Source: Globomyces pollinis-pini | Taxonomy: Eukaryota; Chytridiomycota; Chytridiomycetes; Rhizophydiales; Globomycetaceae | DNA length: 56,410 nt | Direction: 5' to 3' | NCBI GenBank assembly: GCA_025399215.1 | Contig: MU621191.1 | Span: forward strand, 1 to 56,410 | In this document: piece by piece, positions 40,638 to 50,637 of the stretch | Position numbering within the stretch: position 1 is the stretch's first letter | How the letters are laid out: each line of letters starts with the position of its first letter | Program-made: the position numbers and the translations under genes | Notes under the pieces: generated by a model | The model's input: the letters and a program-made list of their open reading frames with translations, nothing else | What the model was told of the DNA's origin: nothing | Databases searched by the model: none

Positions 40638-40818
40638 TTTATTGAATAGAATAAACCCCTTAGTCTATGAAAGCAACATTTTGGATTTTTGGTTATAATT
40701 TCTTATTGTTCAGGAAATGATTTGGAGATTGGGTATTCCCCAATATTTTCTCCATCAAATCACAGCATTTTCTCATTCATTGTAGCAACACATATACACT
40801 TTATCAATTTTATTTGAA

Positions 40819-42789
40819 TCAATAAACTATATCTGTTGATTTTTCCCAATCACCACTTCGCCCTGGTCCAAGTATTGCAGTTATCTCGGTTTCAAACAAA
40901 CTACAGCTGCCAACCATTGCTAATGCCATACGTCGTTTTAACCAAAGAATGTGTCTAAAGGTAGACAAAATGGTTGAGCTGCCAGAACCGCTTGCTAAGA
41001 GTGCGACATATGAAAAAAAATCCGTCACTGTCAGAATCCTGTCTCGACAAAATCTACATAGCGGGGCTACATCTTGTTTTGATTCTTGTGGGCCGATTTT
41101 AATCTGATATTCGCATTCTCTATTTAATGTACACATCAAGCATTTAACTTTAATTGGATTTGATGGAACTTTGCTGTCAAAGTAAGACATGGGCACCACT
41201 TCCAAATGTCCTCTAATGCTTAAATCTAACAATCGCTTTTTTAATGTTGCAGGTAAAGTGGTACCCAAATGTTTAAACTGATTGTTTGGTTGATAAGTAT
41301 AATATAAACATGGTTCTATGCTCTCCAGCAACATTCGCTTCATAAACAAAGTTCCATGAATTGATTGAAATGCAGTTGTGGACACCTGAGTAGCAGACAG
41401 AACGACCGCCCGCATAAAATCTTGAAACTCTTGAAATATGATTCCATCCACTGCTACAGATGGAGTTCCGAATGTCTCAAATCCGGAATAAATGGCATGG
41501 GTAAATGTTGAGATAGTGGGTGACTTTACCATATCGTTATTCATTGAAGCTGCACGAACTGGCTCTCTAATCTGTAAGTTAGGTGGCGCTCCGCCAATTG
41601 TCTTTGAATGAGATCGGCCATGTAGCGCAGTTGGTTGGTTTGAAAACAAATTGGTATTCAATTGCGTACCTTGAAGCTCATACAAATACTTTGTTGCTTC
41701 TGAAAGTTCCTGTTCTTTTTCTTTTAATCTATTGGTCATATCAGCTAGATTTTTTGATAATTCTCTGTTGTTTGTCTGTAAATCATCCTTGGCTTTTGAT
41801 TCGTCAATCACCATCTGGTTAGCCCTTGCGAAAAGCTCTGCTGTGATTTCTTCTATCTCAACATCCATCATATCTTTTGCTTGCTGTGCTACTTTTCTTG
41901 CTTTGATTTCATTTTCCAGCTTCGTTGAAAGTTGCTCTTTCTCTTTTGCCAATTTTTTTGATTGATCTCTTATTGAATCAACCAATAAAAGATTTTTATG
42001 GCATTTCTCACATTGACCTTTTGAAATAACAGAAGTTTGTTCTTCAAGTAATGGAGATGATAAATCGCCTTCTTCATTGATATCTTCTATTTTATGTTTC
42101 GATGACGCTTTTTTCATCTGCTTGGCATCATTTTCGCTATCATTGTTTGTATTAATCTTTAAAGTGCTAGATTCGCTGGCAGCAGGTGGTGGTTTGAGTA
42201 TGATTGTACTTTCTGAAATGTTGGAATCAAGTTGTGTTGGTTTCGGGATTTCATAAGTACCATTTTCCACTGCCCGATTGTATTTCTCACAATTCTTTAA
42301 AAAGTTGAAGCACATTCTCATTGATTCCAAGCATTTGATCTCTAAATTGGAAAATTCGGGACTCGATTTGTTTTTGTTTTGGTCCATCATACTAGGTACG
42401 GTAGGTGTCGACACACTCTTTGAATGTTTGGTAACAATTGACTCTTGTACAGACTTTGCTGAAGGAATATTCTTATTAAATTGAATGTCAAAATCATCAT
42501 GATTATCTGACGTTAGCCATTCGTCATATTTCCCCAAAGGTTTCGCCAAGTAGATCATCGCTTCCTGTACAGCAAATTCTAATTGCTTTATCTTGACTCT
42601 TTGAATGTCCAATTCTTTATTTTTTCTTTCAAATTTATCTTCATATAAACGCTGTTGTTTTGAATAGTCCATTTTCAATTTCTACAACAGTTAGGATTTA
42701 AAGCAACAAACTTGTATTTGGTCTTGTAAATCTGATGCAGCATTTTCAGATGTATGTGGTAATTCCGGAAGTTCTGCTAGGTCTTCCAT
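40819..42789 (-). CDS. Sec2/Rabin8-like Rab guanine-nucleotide exchange factor
   Basis: Two exons (42789-42712 and 42681-40819; intron 30 nt with a CCTAAC branch-like site) give 646 aa. The Sec2 coiled-coil GEF domain lies at about 225-340; its hallmark is the block VEIEEITAELFARANQMVID, which in Sec2p and Rabin8 opens the switch regions of Sec4/Rab8. The C-terminal 230 residues match the conserved C-terminal region of this family, with a Cys-rich centre (CLMCTLNRECEYQIKIG, PLCRFCRDRILTVTDFFSYV). In yeast the protein drives polarised exocytosis; in flagellated cells Rabin8 activates Rab8 for cilium growth, which fits the RSP3 and tubulin neighbours. Another coiled coil lies near the N-terminus. 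Confidence 0.85.
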
Positions 42790-43178
42790 TGCGTTTTTGT
42801 TTGCTTTGCTTTCTAATTATCAAAATTAAACGTGACGATAAATACATCATCTACTTACTTCATTACAAACAATCATTTTTTAAATTTCATTTCATAGTCA
42901 AACTTGGATGTTAAATAGAATTTAAGAATCGTTTAGATATGGTTTAATTCGAACTATTAAGTCTGCTCATCGCGTAATCATACGTACAAATGAAATTGAT
43001 AAAAGACATACAATTCTTCATTCTATTGAACAAATATCAGCTGTTCTCGGTGGTGTTCGGACTATTAGCTAATGGCGTATCAATTGATACACTTATCGAT
43101 CCGTGGAGATTCTCCCATGAATAACAAATGACTTGGAAAATCATTTCCTTCATATTCAAACAGTATTATTTAGAATAA
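42790..43178. other. region between the Rab GEF and tubulin genes
   Basis: 390 bp between divergent genes, mostly AT-rich promoter-like sequence. One stretch, 42970-43071 on the plus strand, is open and has a coding-like composition (ends HSIEQISAVLGGVRTIS, stop). It lacks an ATG and would need short upstream exons. I could not build a complete gene, so none is called. Confidence 0.4.
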
Positions 43179-44912
43179 ATGAGAGAGATTATTCAAATTC
43201 AATCTGGACAATGTGGTAACCAAATCGGTGCAAAGTTTTGGGAAGTCATTATGGGTAATTATTCAACGGATATATTTAATCTTAGGCGAACACAATATTG
43301 ATGATAATGGTACTATAAATTTCGAATCTTATCTTTAGGCTATTATGTTGGAGAAAATGATGTACAATTGGAAAAACTGTCGGTGTACTTCAATGAAATT
43401 AGAAATAAGCGTTATTCCCCTAGGTATGTGATAGACGATCTAAAGCTTCAGATGTGTGAATGTTGATTTGGAACCAGGTATGATGGCCATGCAACAAGGT
43501 TCACGTATCGGATCTGTGTTCCGCCCTGATTGTTTTGTTACAGGCCATACAGGAGCTGGTAATAATTGGGCAAAGGGATATTATACAGAAGGTGCGGAGC
43601 TAATTGAAAATATTATGGAAGTTGTTCGTCATGAAGCGGAAAGATGCGATTCTTTACAAGGTTTCCAATTGACACATTCTCTTGGAGGTGGGACAGGTGC
43701 CGGTTTAGGATCTCTGATTCTTTCAAAGGTTTTTAAGATTTTAACTGATATATAATTCCAGATTCGTGAAGAGTACCCCGATCGTATGCTTTGTACCTAT
43801 TCAATTGTCCCATCCCCAAAAGTATCGGATACAGTTGTAGAGCCATACAATGCTACACTTACACTCCACCAATTGGTCGAAAACTCTGATGAAACCTTTT
43901 GCATTGATAATGAAGCATTATACGATATATGTCTCAGGACTTTAAAGATTAATAGTCCAAGTTATGGTAACCAATTGTATCGATTAACTTCTGCTAGGTG
44001 ACTTGAATCATTTGGTTTCCGCAGTCATGAGTGGTGTTACGACCTGCTTAAGATTTCCAGGTCAACTTAATGCGGATTTAAGAAAACTCGCAGTAAATAT
44101 GGTTCCATTTCCTCGACTACACTTTTTTATGGTTGGCTTTGCACCACTTACATCTAAAGACTCCAAAGCGTACCGAAATTTGAATGTGAATGAGTTGGCT
44201 AGTCAAATGTTTGATGCGAGAAATATGATGACTGCATGTAATCCGCTTCACGGTCGTTATTTGACTGTCGCTACCATTTTTAGAGGACCTGTTTCCACTA
44301 AAGATGTAGATCAATGTCTCCTTGCCTATCAACAAAGACATAATTCATCATTTGTCGAATGGATTCCTAATAATGCAAAAACAGCTAGTAATACCGATTA
44401 TCACTCATATTATAGTTTGTGATATCCCACCTAAAGGGTTAACAATGTCTGCTACTTTCATAGGTAACTCCACATGCATTCAAGAACTGTTCCGAAGAGT
44501 ATTGGAACAGTTTTCTGCAATGTATAGAAGAAAAGCTTTCATGCATTGGTACACTGCCGAAGGTATGGATGAATTGGAATTTTCTGAAGCTGAAAGTAAT
44601 ATGATCGATATTATATCTCAATATCAACAATACCAAACTGCCCGTGCAGACAAGGTTGAATATCGATCATCCACAGATTTTAGAGGCTCTATGAGCAATG
44701 CAGGATCCCCAAACAAGGCAAATAGTTCACCAACTAGAGCAAGTCCAAGTGTAACTTCCCCAGGAAAACATTCCACCTCATTGGCACCTCCATCGATAAC
44801 TTCACCAATCGCTAATACAGGACATGCAACTGACAAACGAATGTCTATGTCTTCAACTGGACCTCAAGTTGGGGTTGGCTCACAATCAACGCTTACCCAA
44901 GCACCGATGTGA
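43179..44912 (+). CDS. divergent beta-tubulin with a basic Ser/Pro-rich tail
   Basis: Seven exons (43179-43254, 43286-43309, 43339-43423, 43452-43728, 43762-43966, 43998-44387, 44416-44912; introns 31, 29, 28, 33, 31, 28 nt) give 517 aa against about 445 for usual beta-tubulins. The start is the MREI autoregulation tetrapeptide. The GTP-binding T4 loop GGGTGAGLG, the blocks [20 protein letters not shown] and [15 protein letters not shown], and [19 protein letters not shown] identify the beta family. Many positions differ from conventional beta-tubulin ([40 protein letters not shown]). After QYQQYQ the normal acidic Glu-rich tail is missing; about 90 residues rich in Ser, Pro, Thr, Lys and Arg follow. 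It is likely a specialised isotype, possibly for the flagellum or basal body, but that is inference. Confidence 0.92.
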
Positions 44913-44995
44913 TTACACCAATATATTTCTTTATTGATCAAAAACAACTTTATCTTTTGGCACTCTGTAAGTTTTGATCGCATTTTGAGTTAAAT

Positions 44996-46072
44996 CTAAA
45001 GATTATAAAAAGCAATAATACCATCAACAAGTTTCTGAGCAATTTCAAATCTCTTTAACGTTTTTTCAACTTCACCTGATAACCAAGGCATAAAAGAGAG
45101 TTCCAATTCTTTTTCAATGACCTCATAAAAGTACCCATTGGTAGCCAAACTATCAAAAACGGTTGGAATAAGAGATTGAAGATAACTTTTTGCAAACGCT
45201 CTAGATGCTATCTTTTCTGCAACTTCTTGTTTCTCTTTTTGAATCAATTGTTGTTCCTTCATTCTACGTTCCTTTTCTTCTGTTCTTCGTCGTTCAGCAT
45301 CTTCCAAGCGTTGTACTTCAGCATATTCAGCATTTCTTATTTCTTCAAATCGTCGCTAGAATATTATTATAATATGAATTACATGATGTGCTCGTAACGT
45401 ACTTAATTCGAGTTCTTCATTCACTTCCATCAAAGCTTGTTCCAATGTTTTTCCAACAATCACATCCAATATCGGTGACACTTCAAAATCAAAATCAAAT
45501 AATTCCCCATCATAAATTTGTGTTGCAATATCAACACCACTCTTTTGTGGAATATAAAGTGGTGATGGAGCACGATTTAAAAATGCATCAGTTTGGGTGA
45601 TAGCAATTGCTTCTGGGACTTTATCACTCAATTCTTCCAAATATAAATCGGTTTGGACATCAATATGTTTACGTCCTTCTACAGCATCAGGAGTTCGAAC
45701 TCGACGTCTTGATTCTGCTTTTCGTTTGGCTTTCAATCGTCGTTTTTGTTCTTGTTGTTTTTGTAATTCTAATGGGTCAACGGAATTCTAATCAAAATAA
45801 ACTTTTTTGTATATGATTTTAATTTACCAGTGGTAATGCTGGACTTGCATATGTATTTCCTCGAAAAATTCTACGGTCATACATGATATTCACAGATCTA
45901 GATGTTAGTAATCAAAGATGTATAACGTGTTCTTTGGTTCTTCGTCTCTAGGTTCTCGAAACTTTGCTCGATTTTGAGCTGCTTTTGGTTCCGCGGAAAA
46001 TGAATATGGATCCATTGAGTTTTTTTGATTGCCATTGGCTGGTAAGTTTGGTGGGTGGTTGGTTGATAGCAT
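44996..46072 (-). CDS. radial spoke head protein 3 (RSP3) homolog
   Basis: Exons 46072-45927, 45897-45828, 45787-45383 and 45355-44996 (introns 29, 40, 27 nt; the first has a perfect TACTAAC branch site) give 326 aa. Family blocks are all present: NIMYDRRIFRGNTYA, GRKHIDVQTDLYLEELSDKV, ITQTDAFLNRAPSPLYIPQK, DIATQIYDGELFDFDFEV, VGKTLEQALMEVNEE and KIASRAFAKSYLQSLIPTVF. RSP3 anchors the radial spoke to the axonemal doublets and is an A-kinase anchoring protein, so with the two cyclases nearby a cAMP-regulated motile flagellum is expected. The length is short compared with animal homologs but similar in domain extent. This is direct evidence for a 9+2-type axoneme in the organism. Confidence 0.95.
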
Positions 46073-46249
46073 GTCTGCAAATAGAAAAAAACGCGTCTAA
46101 ATCGAACAATGTAATTTTGTATCATACAGTAGTTCTTTGATACTATTGATATAAGATCATAGATATGAGATGTATACAATATCTGGGTCGATATTCGTTT
46201 TAAAATTATTTCAATAGTTTATTATATTACAACTTTGGCCGCAATAGCT

Positions 46250-48086
46250 CTAATCTTTATCCAGTTTAGGTAGTTTTAATCCTAGCGATCCTAATATATT
46301 GGAGACTGGTCCAGCAAATCCTTCTTGAGATTTAAACGATTCCAATAAATTTTTAATTAACGTTCCATCCACATCCACAGGTGCATAATCTTCATCGTCG
46401 TCTTCTTCTTCAGCATCTGGTCGTTGTCGTTCGAAATCTTGACCTAAATGGGTATTACTCAATTCACGATCCATTGCCGCCATCAACAACTCTATTTTCT
46501 TTGCCTCATCCTCTTCAATATTGTCGGGTTCACTCGAATTCATTCCTGATTGCATAGTGTTCAAAAATGTGTCACCATCAAAGTTGACAGGTATATAATC
46601 ACCATCAGATTCTTCATCCGAATCAACATCATCTTCAATCTGATTGGGAAACAACGCACCTTTCACATCACTTTCCTTATCAACAAACGAATGGAATCCA
46701 TTAAGCATCCCTTTTAAATTCTCCAAATCTTCCAATTGATCTTCATCCAAGTCCGACTAACTAATGAGATTTGTTCACTTACCAAATCATTTTCCAAATC
46801 TTCCAAGACAACATTTTTGGATGAAAGCAATTGATCCACATCATTCGGATTCATAGTCATCCATTCATCATTATCTGATTCATCAATACACAATCGAGAC
46901 ACATCTACCAAATCCATATTCATCAACCGATTAATCTCATTATGCAGAAAGGATTCTGAGTCATCTTGATCATGTCTGGAATATGAATTATAAAATTAAT
47001 TACTGCATGGCAAGATATTGTAAAGTGGCTATATTCTTGAGCTGTTTGTATAATTTTGATCCTTCGATTTCACCTTTAAAGTATCCAAGCTTCTCGAGTC
47101 GGTTAAAATAATTACGATAGCCATCGCTTTTCGTATAATCATTCTACATTTAATTTGAAATACTATACTTTTGATAATTGAACTTGATTGAGCAAAATTT
47201 CAAATCCACATGCTAATTTCATGCCCAAATAGCTTGGTTTGTAATCTCTATGAGTTGATTTTGGAAGTTTAAAGGGTGGTGGTGGAATACATGAAATATT
47301 GCTTAATTTGGCATACAACAGTTTAGTGAATTCAACCGTACAAGTGACATTTGTATCTGGTCTGCATATTTTCATTGTCGAGCAAGGTTTCATTGAAATG
47401 GCATCTCGTTCGGCGAATGCTTTGATAGTAGGTGCAATCAAGTTGGGACAATGATAAAGTAAATGTGCGACAATATGTGGAACAATTACTTGAGCTCTGT
47501 GTATATTCTCGGCAAGTTTTGTTGGAAATTGTTGAATGTTTGTGAAAGCAGCGTTTTGGATCTCATTGGAAGCAATTGTAATCGTGTCAGATTGAATCAA
47601 TTCAATAGACTTTTCTCTTGTCAAATCTTTAAAACTCAACGGGATCAAATGTAACTGTCCTTGATGAATATAAACCTACAAAATTAACTCGTATGGAAAA
47701 GGTAATACCCTAAAATCAGAGTCAGATGGATTTAAATCCGAGGGTAAATATTCAGCAGCTTCAATTAATAAGAATTCCCCATCCGAATCATTCACACTAA
47801 TCATCAACCTTCGATATATATACCTGATCACCAAGTGATCCAACCAAAGGGAAAGTTCCCGTAGCAAATAAACGATAAACCACTCATCCATCAACGAATC
47901 CCCAATAACAATTTTGCCATAGACATGATTGGATTGATGTTGCAAATGGAAAGGTTCTTGATTCCAAATGTATGCTGGATAGAGTGAAGAGCAAAAGTTG
48001 TTGAATTGTGAGGCATGTTCTTCGAGCAATGGCCCATTTGTGGAATATATATGAATTGAGACAGTATCCAATTCAGAATTGTCCAT
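46250..48086 (-). CDS. Ecdysoneless (ECD/SGT1-type) homolog
   Basis: Five exons (48086-47709, 47675-47169, 47143-47004, 46975-46783, 46756-46250; introns 33, 25, 28, 26 nt) give 574 aa. The N-terminal part has the signature DSDGEFLLIEAAEYLPSDLN followed by RVYIHQGQLHLIPL. The centre carries RNYFNRLEKLGYFKGEIEGS. The acidic C-terminus ends with the conserved block PVDVDGTLIKNLLESFKSQE and VSNILGSLGLKLP. In animals ECD supports cell-cycle progression and stabilises the spliceosomal protein PRPF8; in fission and budding yeast the family is linked to transcription. The C-terminal half has many Asp/Glu-rich patches suited to protein contacts. Confidence 0.92.
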
Positions 48087-48246
48087 TTAAGGTAAAAAAA
48101 AACAAAGAATATTGAATTGGTAATAATTAATATTAGGATTTAAAGTGTAGTTTTTAGTACAATGGACTATCCTGTGTCAATTCAATGGATTTCCTTCCCT
48201 TCTCAGATTTCATTGAATTTAAAATTCTTGTATTTTTACTCAACAG

Positions 48247-48933
48247 ATGCAAGATGCTAAGCAGCAGTTGATAGATCGACTCCAGAGCGACCAAGAACTA
48301 ACAAATAAAGAACTTTATCGATTGCTAATTGCTTATCAACTACAAGAACAAATAGAAGAAATCACCATGCGAAAACTCCAACTTAAAATTAAGAAACAAG
48401 AGGAAACATTGAAGAAAATTCAATTATTTGAAGAGAAATGGATGGACAAATTGAATGATTTGAAAAAAGAGAATCTGAAGGTGTTGACAGATACTCATAT
48501 TGATATCAAGTATTCAAATCCACCAGATCCAACGATAGTAGAATTCGATGACTTTACTAAATATAATCCAACTATTGAAATTGATGCTGTCAATGAAATA
48601 CTGGAAACTAAAATAGAAAACTTAAATGAACCTGAAATCAATCAATCTCAAACCTCATTAGATGAAGGATCGAATACAATACCAGAAACTGTCATGCATA
48701 TTGATATACATACACCCAGCAATGCAACCACTGAAGATAATACCAACCCAATTCCTGCTGTGTCAATGGATATAATCCCACCCAGACCCATCCAAAATGA
48801 CATCGCTACTGTCTCAAATCCAGAACCTATTAACGGATTGAATCCCGATTCAATAATCATCCCTGAACCTGAAGAAATTGACCATGGATTCGATGAAGAT
48901 GCCGGTTTAGGAGCCGATTTTGCATTCTTTTAA
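48247..48933 (+). CDS. coiled-coil protein of unknown function
   Basis: A single open frame of 228 aa from an ATG at 48247. Residues about 15-80 form a charged helix or coiled coil (ITMRKLQLKIKKQEETLKKI), followed by a long Pro/Asn/Ile-rich and probably disordered region with repeated PEPI / IPEPE motifs and an acidic end (HGFDEDAGLGADFAFF). The bases before the ATG end TTTTTACTCAACAG, which looks like an acceptor site, so a short 5' exon may be missing. No family recognised. It is divergent from the ECD gene by about 160 bp. Confidence 0.6.
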   Translation: MQDAKQQLIDRLQSDQELTNKELYRLLIAYQLQEQIEEITMRKLQLKIKKQEETLKKIQLFEEKWMDKLNDLKKENLKVLTDTHIDIKYSNPPDPTIVEFDDFTKYNPTIEIDAVNEILETKIENLNEPEINQSQTSLDEGSNTIPETVMHIDIHTPSNATTEDNTNPIPAVSMDIIPPRPIQNDIATVSNPEPINGLNPDSIIIPEPEEIDHGFDEDAGLGADFAFF

Positions 48934-48961
48934 TTCCAATAAAAACCCCAATCCATTTAAT

Positions 48962-49176
48962 TTATTTCTTGACTTTATTACTACATGCTGTTTTGAATTC
49001 TTCCCACTCTTTGATACATTTAGACCTGTCTCCTAGAGCACATTAGTTACACATTACAAGATATTTTTAATTGAGTGTATGGTATTACCATTATTGATTT
49101 CCAGACACTTCTGTAGTGGTTTTGAGTCACATACGATTGTAGTCGAAGGTTTGATTTTCTCACTAACAGTACTCAT
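48962..49176 (-). CDS. small twin-cysteine-pair protein (CHCH-like)
   Basis: Two exons (49176-49089 and 49032-48962) give 52 aa. After a short N-terminus the protein has two Cys pairs: CDSKPLQKC (CX7C) and CIKEWEEFKTAC (CX10C), joined by a ten-residue loop LEINNGDRSK. This resembles the coiled-coil-helix-coiled-coil-helix proteins imported into the mitochondrial intermembrane space and oxidised there, although the spacings are not the standard CX9C. A cytochrome oxidase assembly role is possible but not supported further. The intron 49088-49033 is 56 nt, the longest single intron I placed in the window, and is exactly twice the usual 28 nt. Confidence 0.55.
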
Positions 49177-49256
49177 CCCAGCAACCCAAATTGAAAAAAA
49201 AAGAAACGGTAAAGTCTAGCATGGAATGTAAAGCAGATGAATTGAAAATGGATATA

Positions 49257-49493
49257 TTATTTATTATAAGCTTCAAAAACTCTATCAGCAGCATTCTGCA
49301 ATAGCCTTTCACCTCGATCACCCTGTTGTAGCAATATCGTATCGAAATCAGACTTGAGAACCGATTGTGGGTTGGGAGTGGTAGGTGATTGGCTAGTACT
49401 ACGACCGTCTGTTGTTCGACCATCGTTAGATAATGGTGATGGATACCCGATATGTGTTGGATCCATTGATGTTTGACAACTGTCACTTGTCAT
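49257..49493 (-). CDS. small Ser/Thr/Pro-rich protein, function unknown
   Basis: A single frame of 78 aa from the ATG at 49493. The frame is open further up to 49706, but that part is hydrophobic and less coding-like, and a TATAAA sequence lies a few bases before this ATG. The N-terminal half is Ser/Thr/Pro/Asn-rich, and the C-terminal 30 residues form one amphipathic helix (LLQQGDRGERLLQNAADRVF). No family recognised. Confidence 0.4.
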   Translation of the reverse strand: MTSDSCQTSMDPTHIGYPSPLSNDGRTTDGRSTSQSPTTPNPQSVLKSDFDTILLQQGDRGERLLQNAADRVFEAYNK

Positions 49494-49766
49494 TTCTGTT
49501 TGTTTTATAGCGAAATCGTATTGTTTGATGAGAAATACGATTGTTGTGTTACAACTATGGTTAAATAATACGATGGATAGTTTTTGACTGTTTTCATGTA
49601 CTGTACAGTACAGCCTTAAATTTAATTCCTTAAACATTAACTTGTGAGTGACATTGACTTGTGTTGAATCACAATGCACAGCTTTTATGAAATATGTCCA
49701 GTACAATTTAATGGGTTGTTTACCTTTTCAATCACCATCTTGATTTTTAAATAGTTGAGATGTGCA

Positions 49767-49908
49767 ATGAATACTCCAAAAAGGAATGGAAAGTATAATG
49801 AATGTGAGTTCTTGATGAATTTGGGTGCCTTTAGCTACTAAAGATGAATTCGGTGATGGTGAAAAAGGAAAGATGCTTAAAAAAGCATCTCCACGTGGCC
49901 AATTCTAA
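49767..49908 (+). CDS. possible 36-residue basic protein
   Basis: Two exons (49767-49803 and 49835-49908) joined by a 31-nt GT..TAG intron give 36 aa, Lys/Gly-rich (MNTPKRNGKYNESTKDEFG, ending KMLKKASPRGQF). The intron has the size and ends typical of this genome, the frame is closed by TAA, and no other gene occupies the plus strand here. The product is too short for a family assignment, so it may be a chance frame. Confidence 0.35.
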
Positions 49909-49956
49909 GCAAAGAGATTGATATTAATTAAGCATTATATTAAGAAGATAGCAGTA

Positions 49957-50637
49957 TTAAAAGGAAGGCACACTTTGAATGTGCTGTTGGTTAGGAAACG
50001 CCAGTGAGTTGCTTTGGTACACATCAAATAAATCATGGTTGAGTGTGACTTTTGTAGGTGTCCAACCAGTTTTGAAATCATCAAATTGAAAGTTATCCGG
50101 GGATGTGGGGCTAGGAAGCAAGACATGCATATCTGGTTTTGTAGGGATCTTTAGATTCGGCAGTAATTGATCGTCGCTGTTTGCACTTGGATATGTGTAT
50201 ATCTGAAAGTCTGTTGTCGGATAGATGTTTAGGTTTGGAAACAGGGAATCGTCAGCGGAAGCAGTCGGATAAGGGTTGATATTGAGAACTGGTTTTGTAG
50301 ATATAGTCAATTTCGGAGTAGTTTTCGGCAGCAGATCATCGTCGCTTGTAATAGAGTCTGATATAGATTTTTGAGAATTACGTCTTGATTTGGAAGCTTT
50401 AGAAGGCCAAACAAAGTTTGGATATAAACGTTTATGTTCAGCAAACGCTTCCTTGGACTGCTCAACAAAGTAATTTTTGATCTCTGGAGATTCATTTTTC
50501 CAAGCAGTACTAATCATTTTTGACATTTCAGATTTAGGTAGTTTTCCATAACGTTCAAATAACTTTGGACGTATATACTGTTTGTAACGAAAAAAGCAGT
50601 TCATTGGTTTTCTGACGGTGGAGCTATTTTGGGACAT
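49957..50637 (-). CDS. MATA-type HMG-box protein 1
   Basis: A single exon of 226 aa. The HMG box is at residues 9-80 (RKPMNCFFRYKQYIRPKLFE, KSEMSKMISTAWKNESPEIK, HKRLYPNFVWPSK), of the sequence-specific MATA/Sex type found in fungal mating-type regulators. It is followed by a basic patch (KASKSRRNS) and a Ser/Asp/Pro-rich region with repeated DDxLxPNL motifs. The C-terminal block FQFDDFKTGWTPT is shared with the second HMG gene at 55034-55699 (FNFEEFKTGWTPT). It probably acts as a transcription factor in the nucleus; a mating-type role is inferred. Confidence 0.9.
   Translation of the reverse strand: MSQNSSTVRKPMNCFFRYKQYIRPKLFERYGKLPKSEMSKMISTAWKNESPEIKNYFVEQSKEAFAEHKRLYPNFVWPSKASKSRRNSQKSISDSITSDDDLLPKTTPKLTISTKPVLNINPYPTASADDSLFPNLNIYPTTDFQIYTYPSANSDDQLLPNLKIPTKPDMHVLLPSPTSPDNFQFDDFKTGWTPTKVTLNHDLFDVYQSNSLAFPNQQHIQSVPSF

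Noticed and set aside
48163..48246. An upstream exon of the coiled-coil gene joined by a 17-nt intron
   Set aside because: 17 nt is shorter than any supported intron here; the ATG at 48247 was kept.
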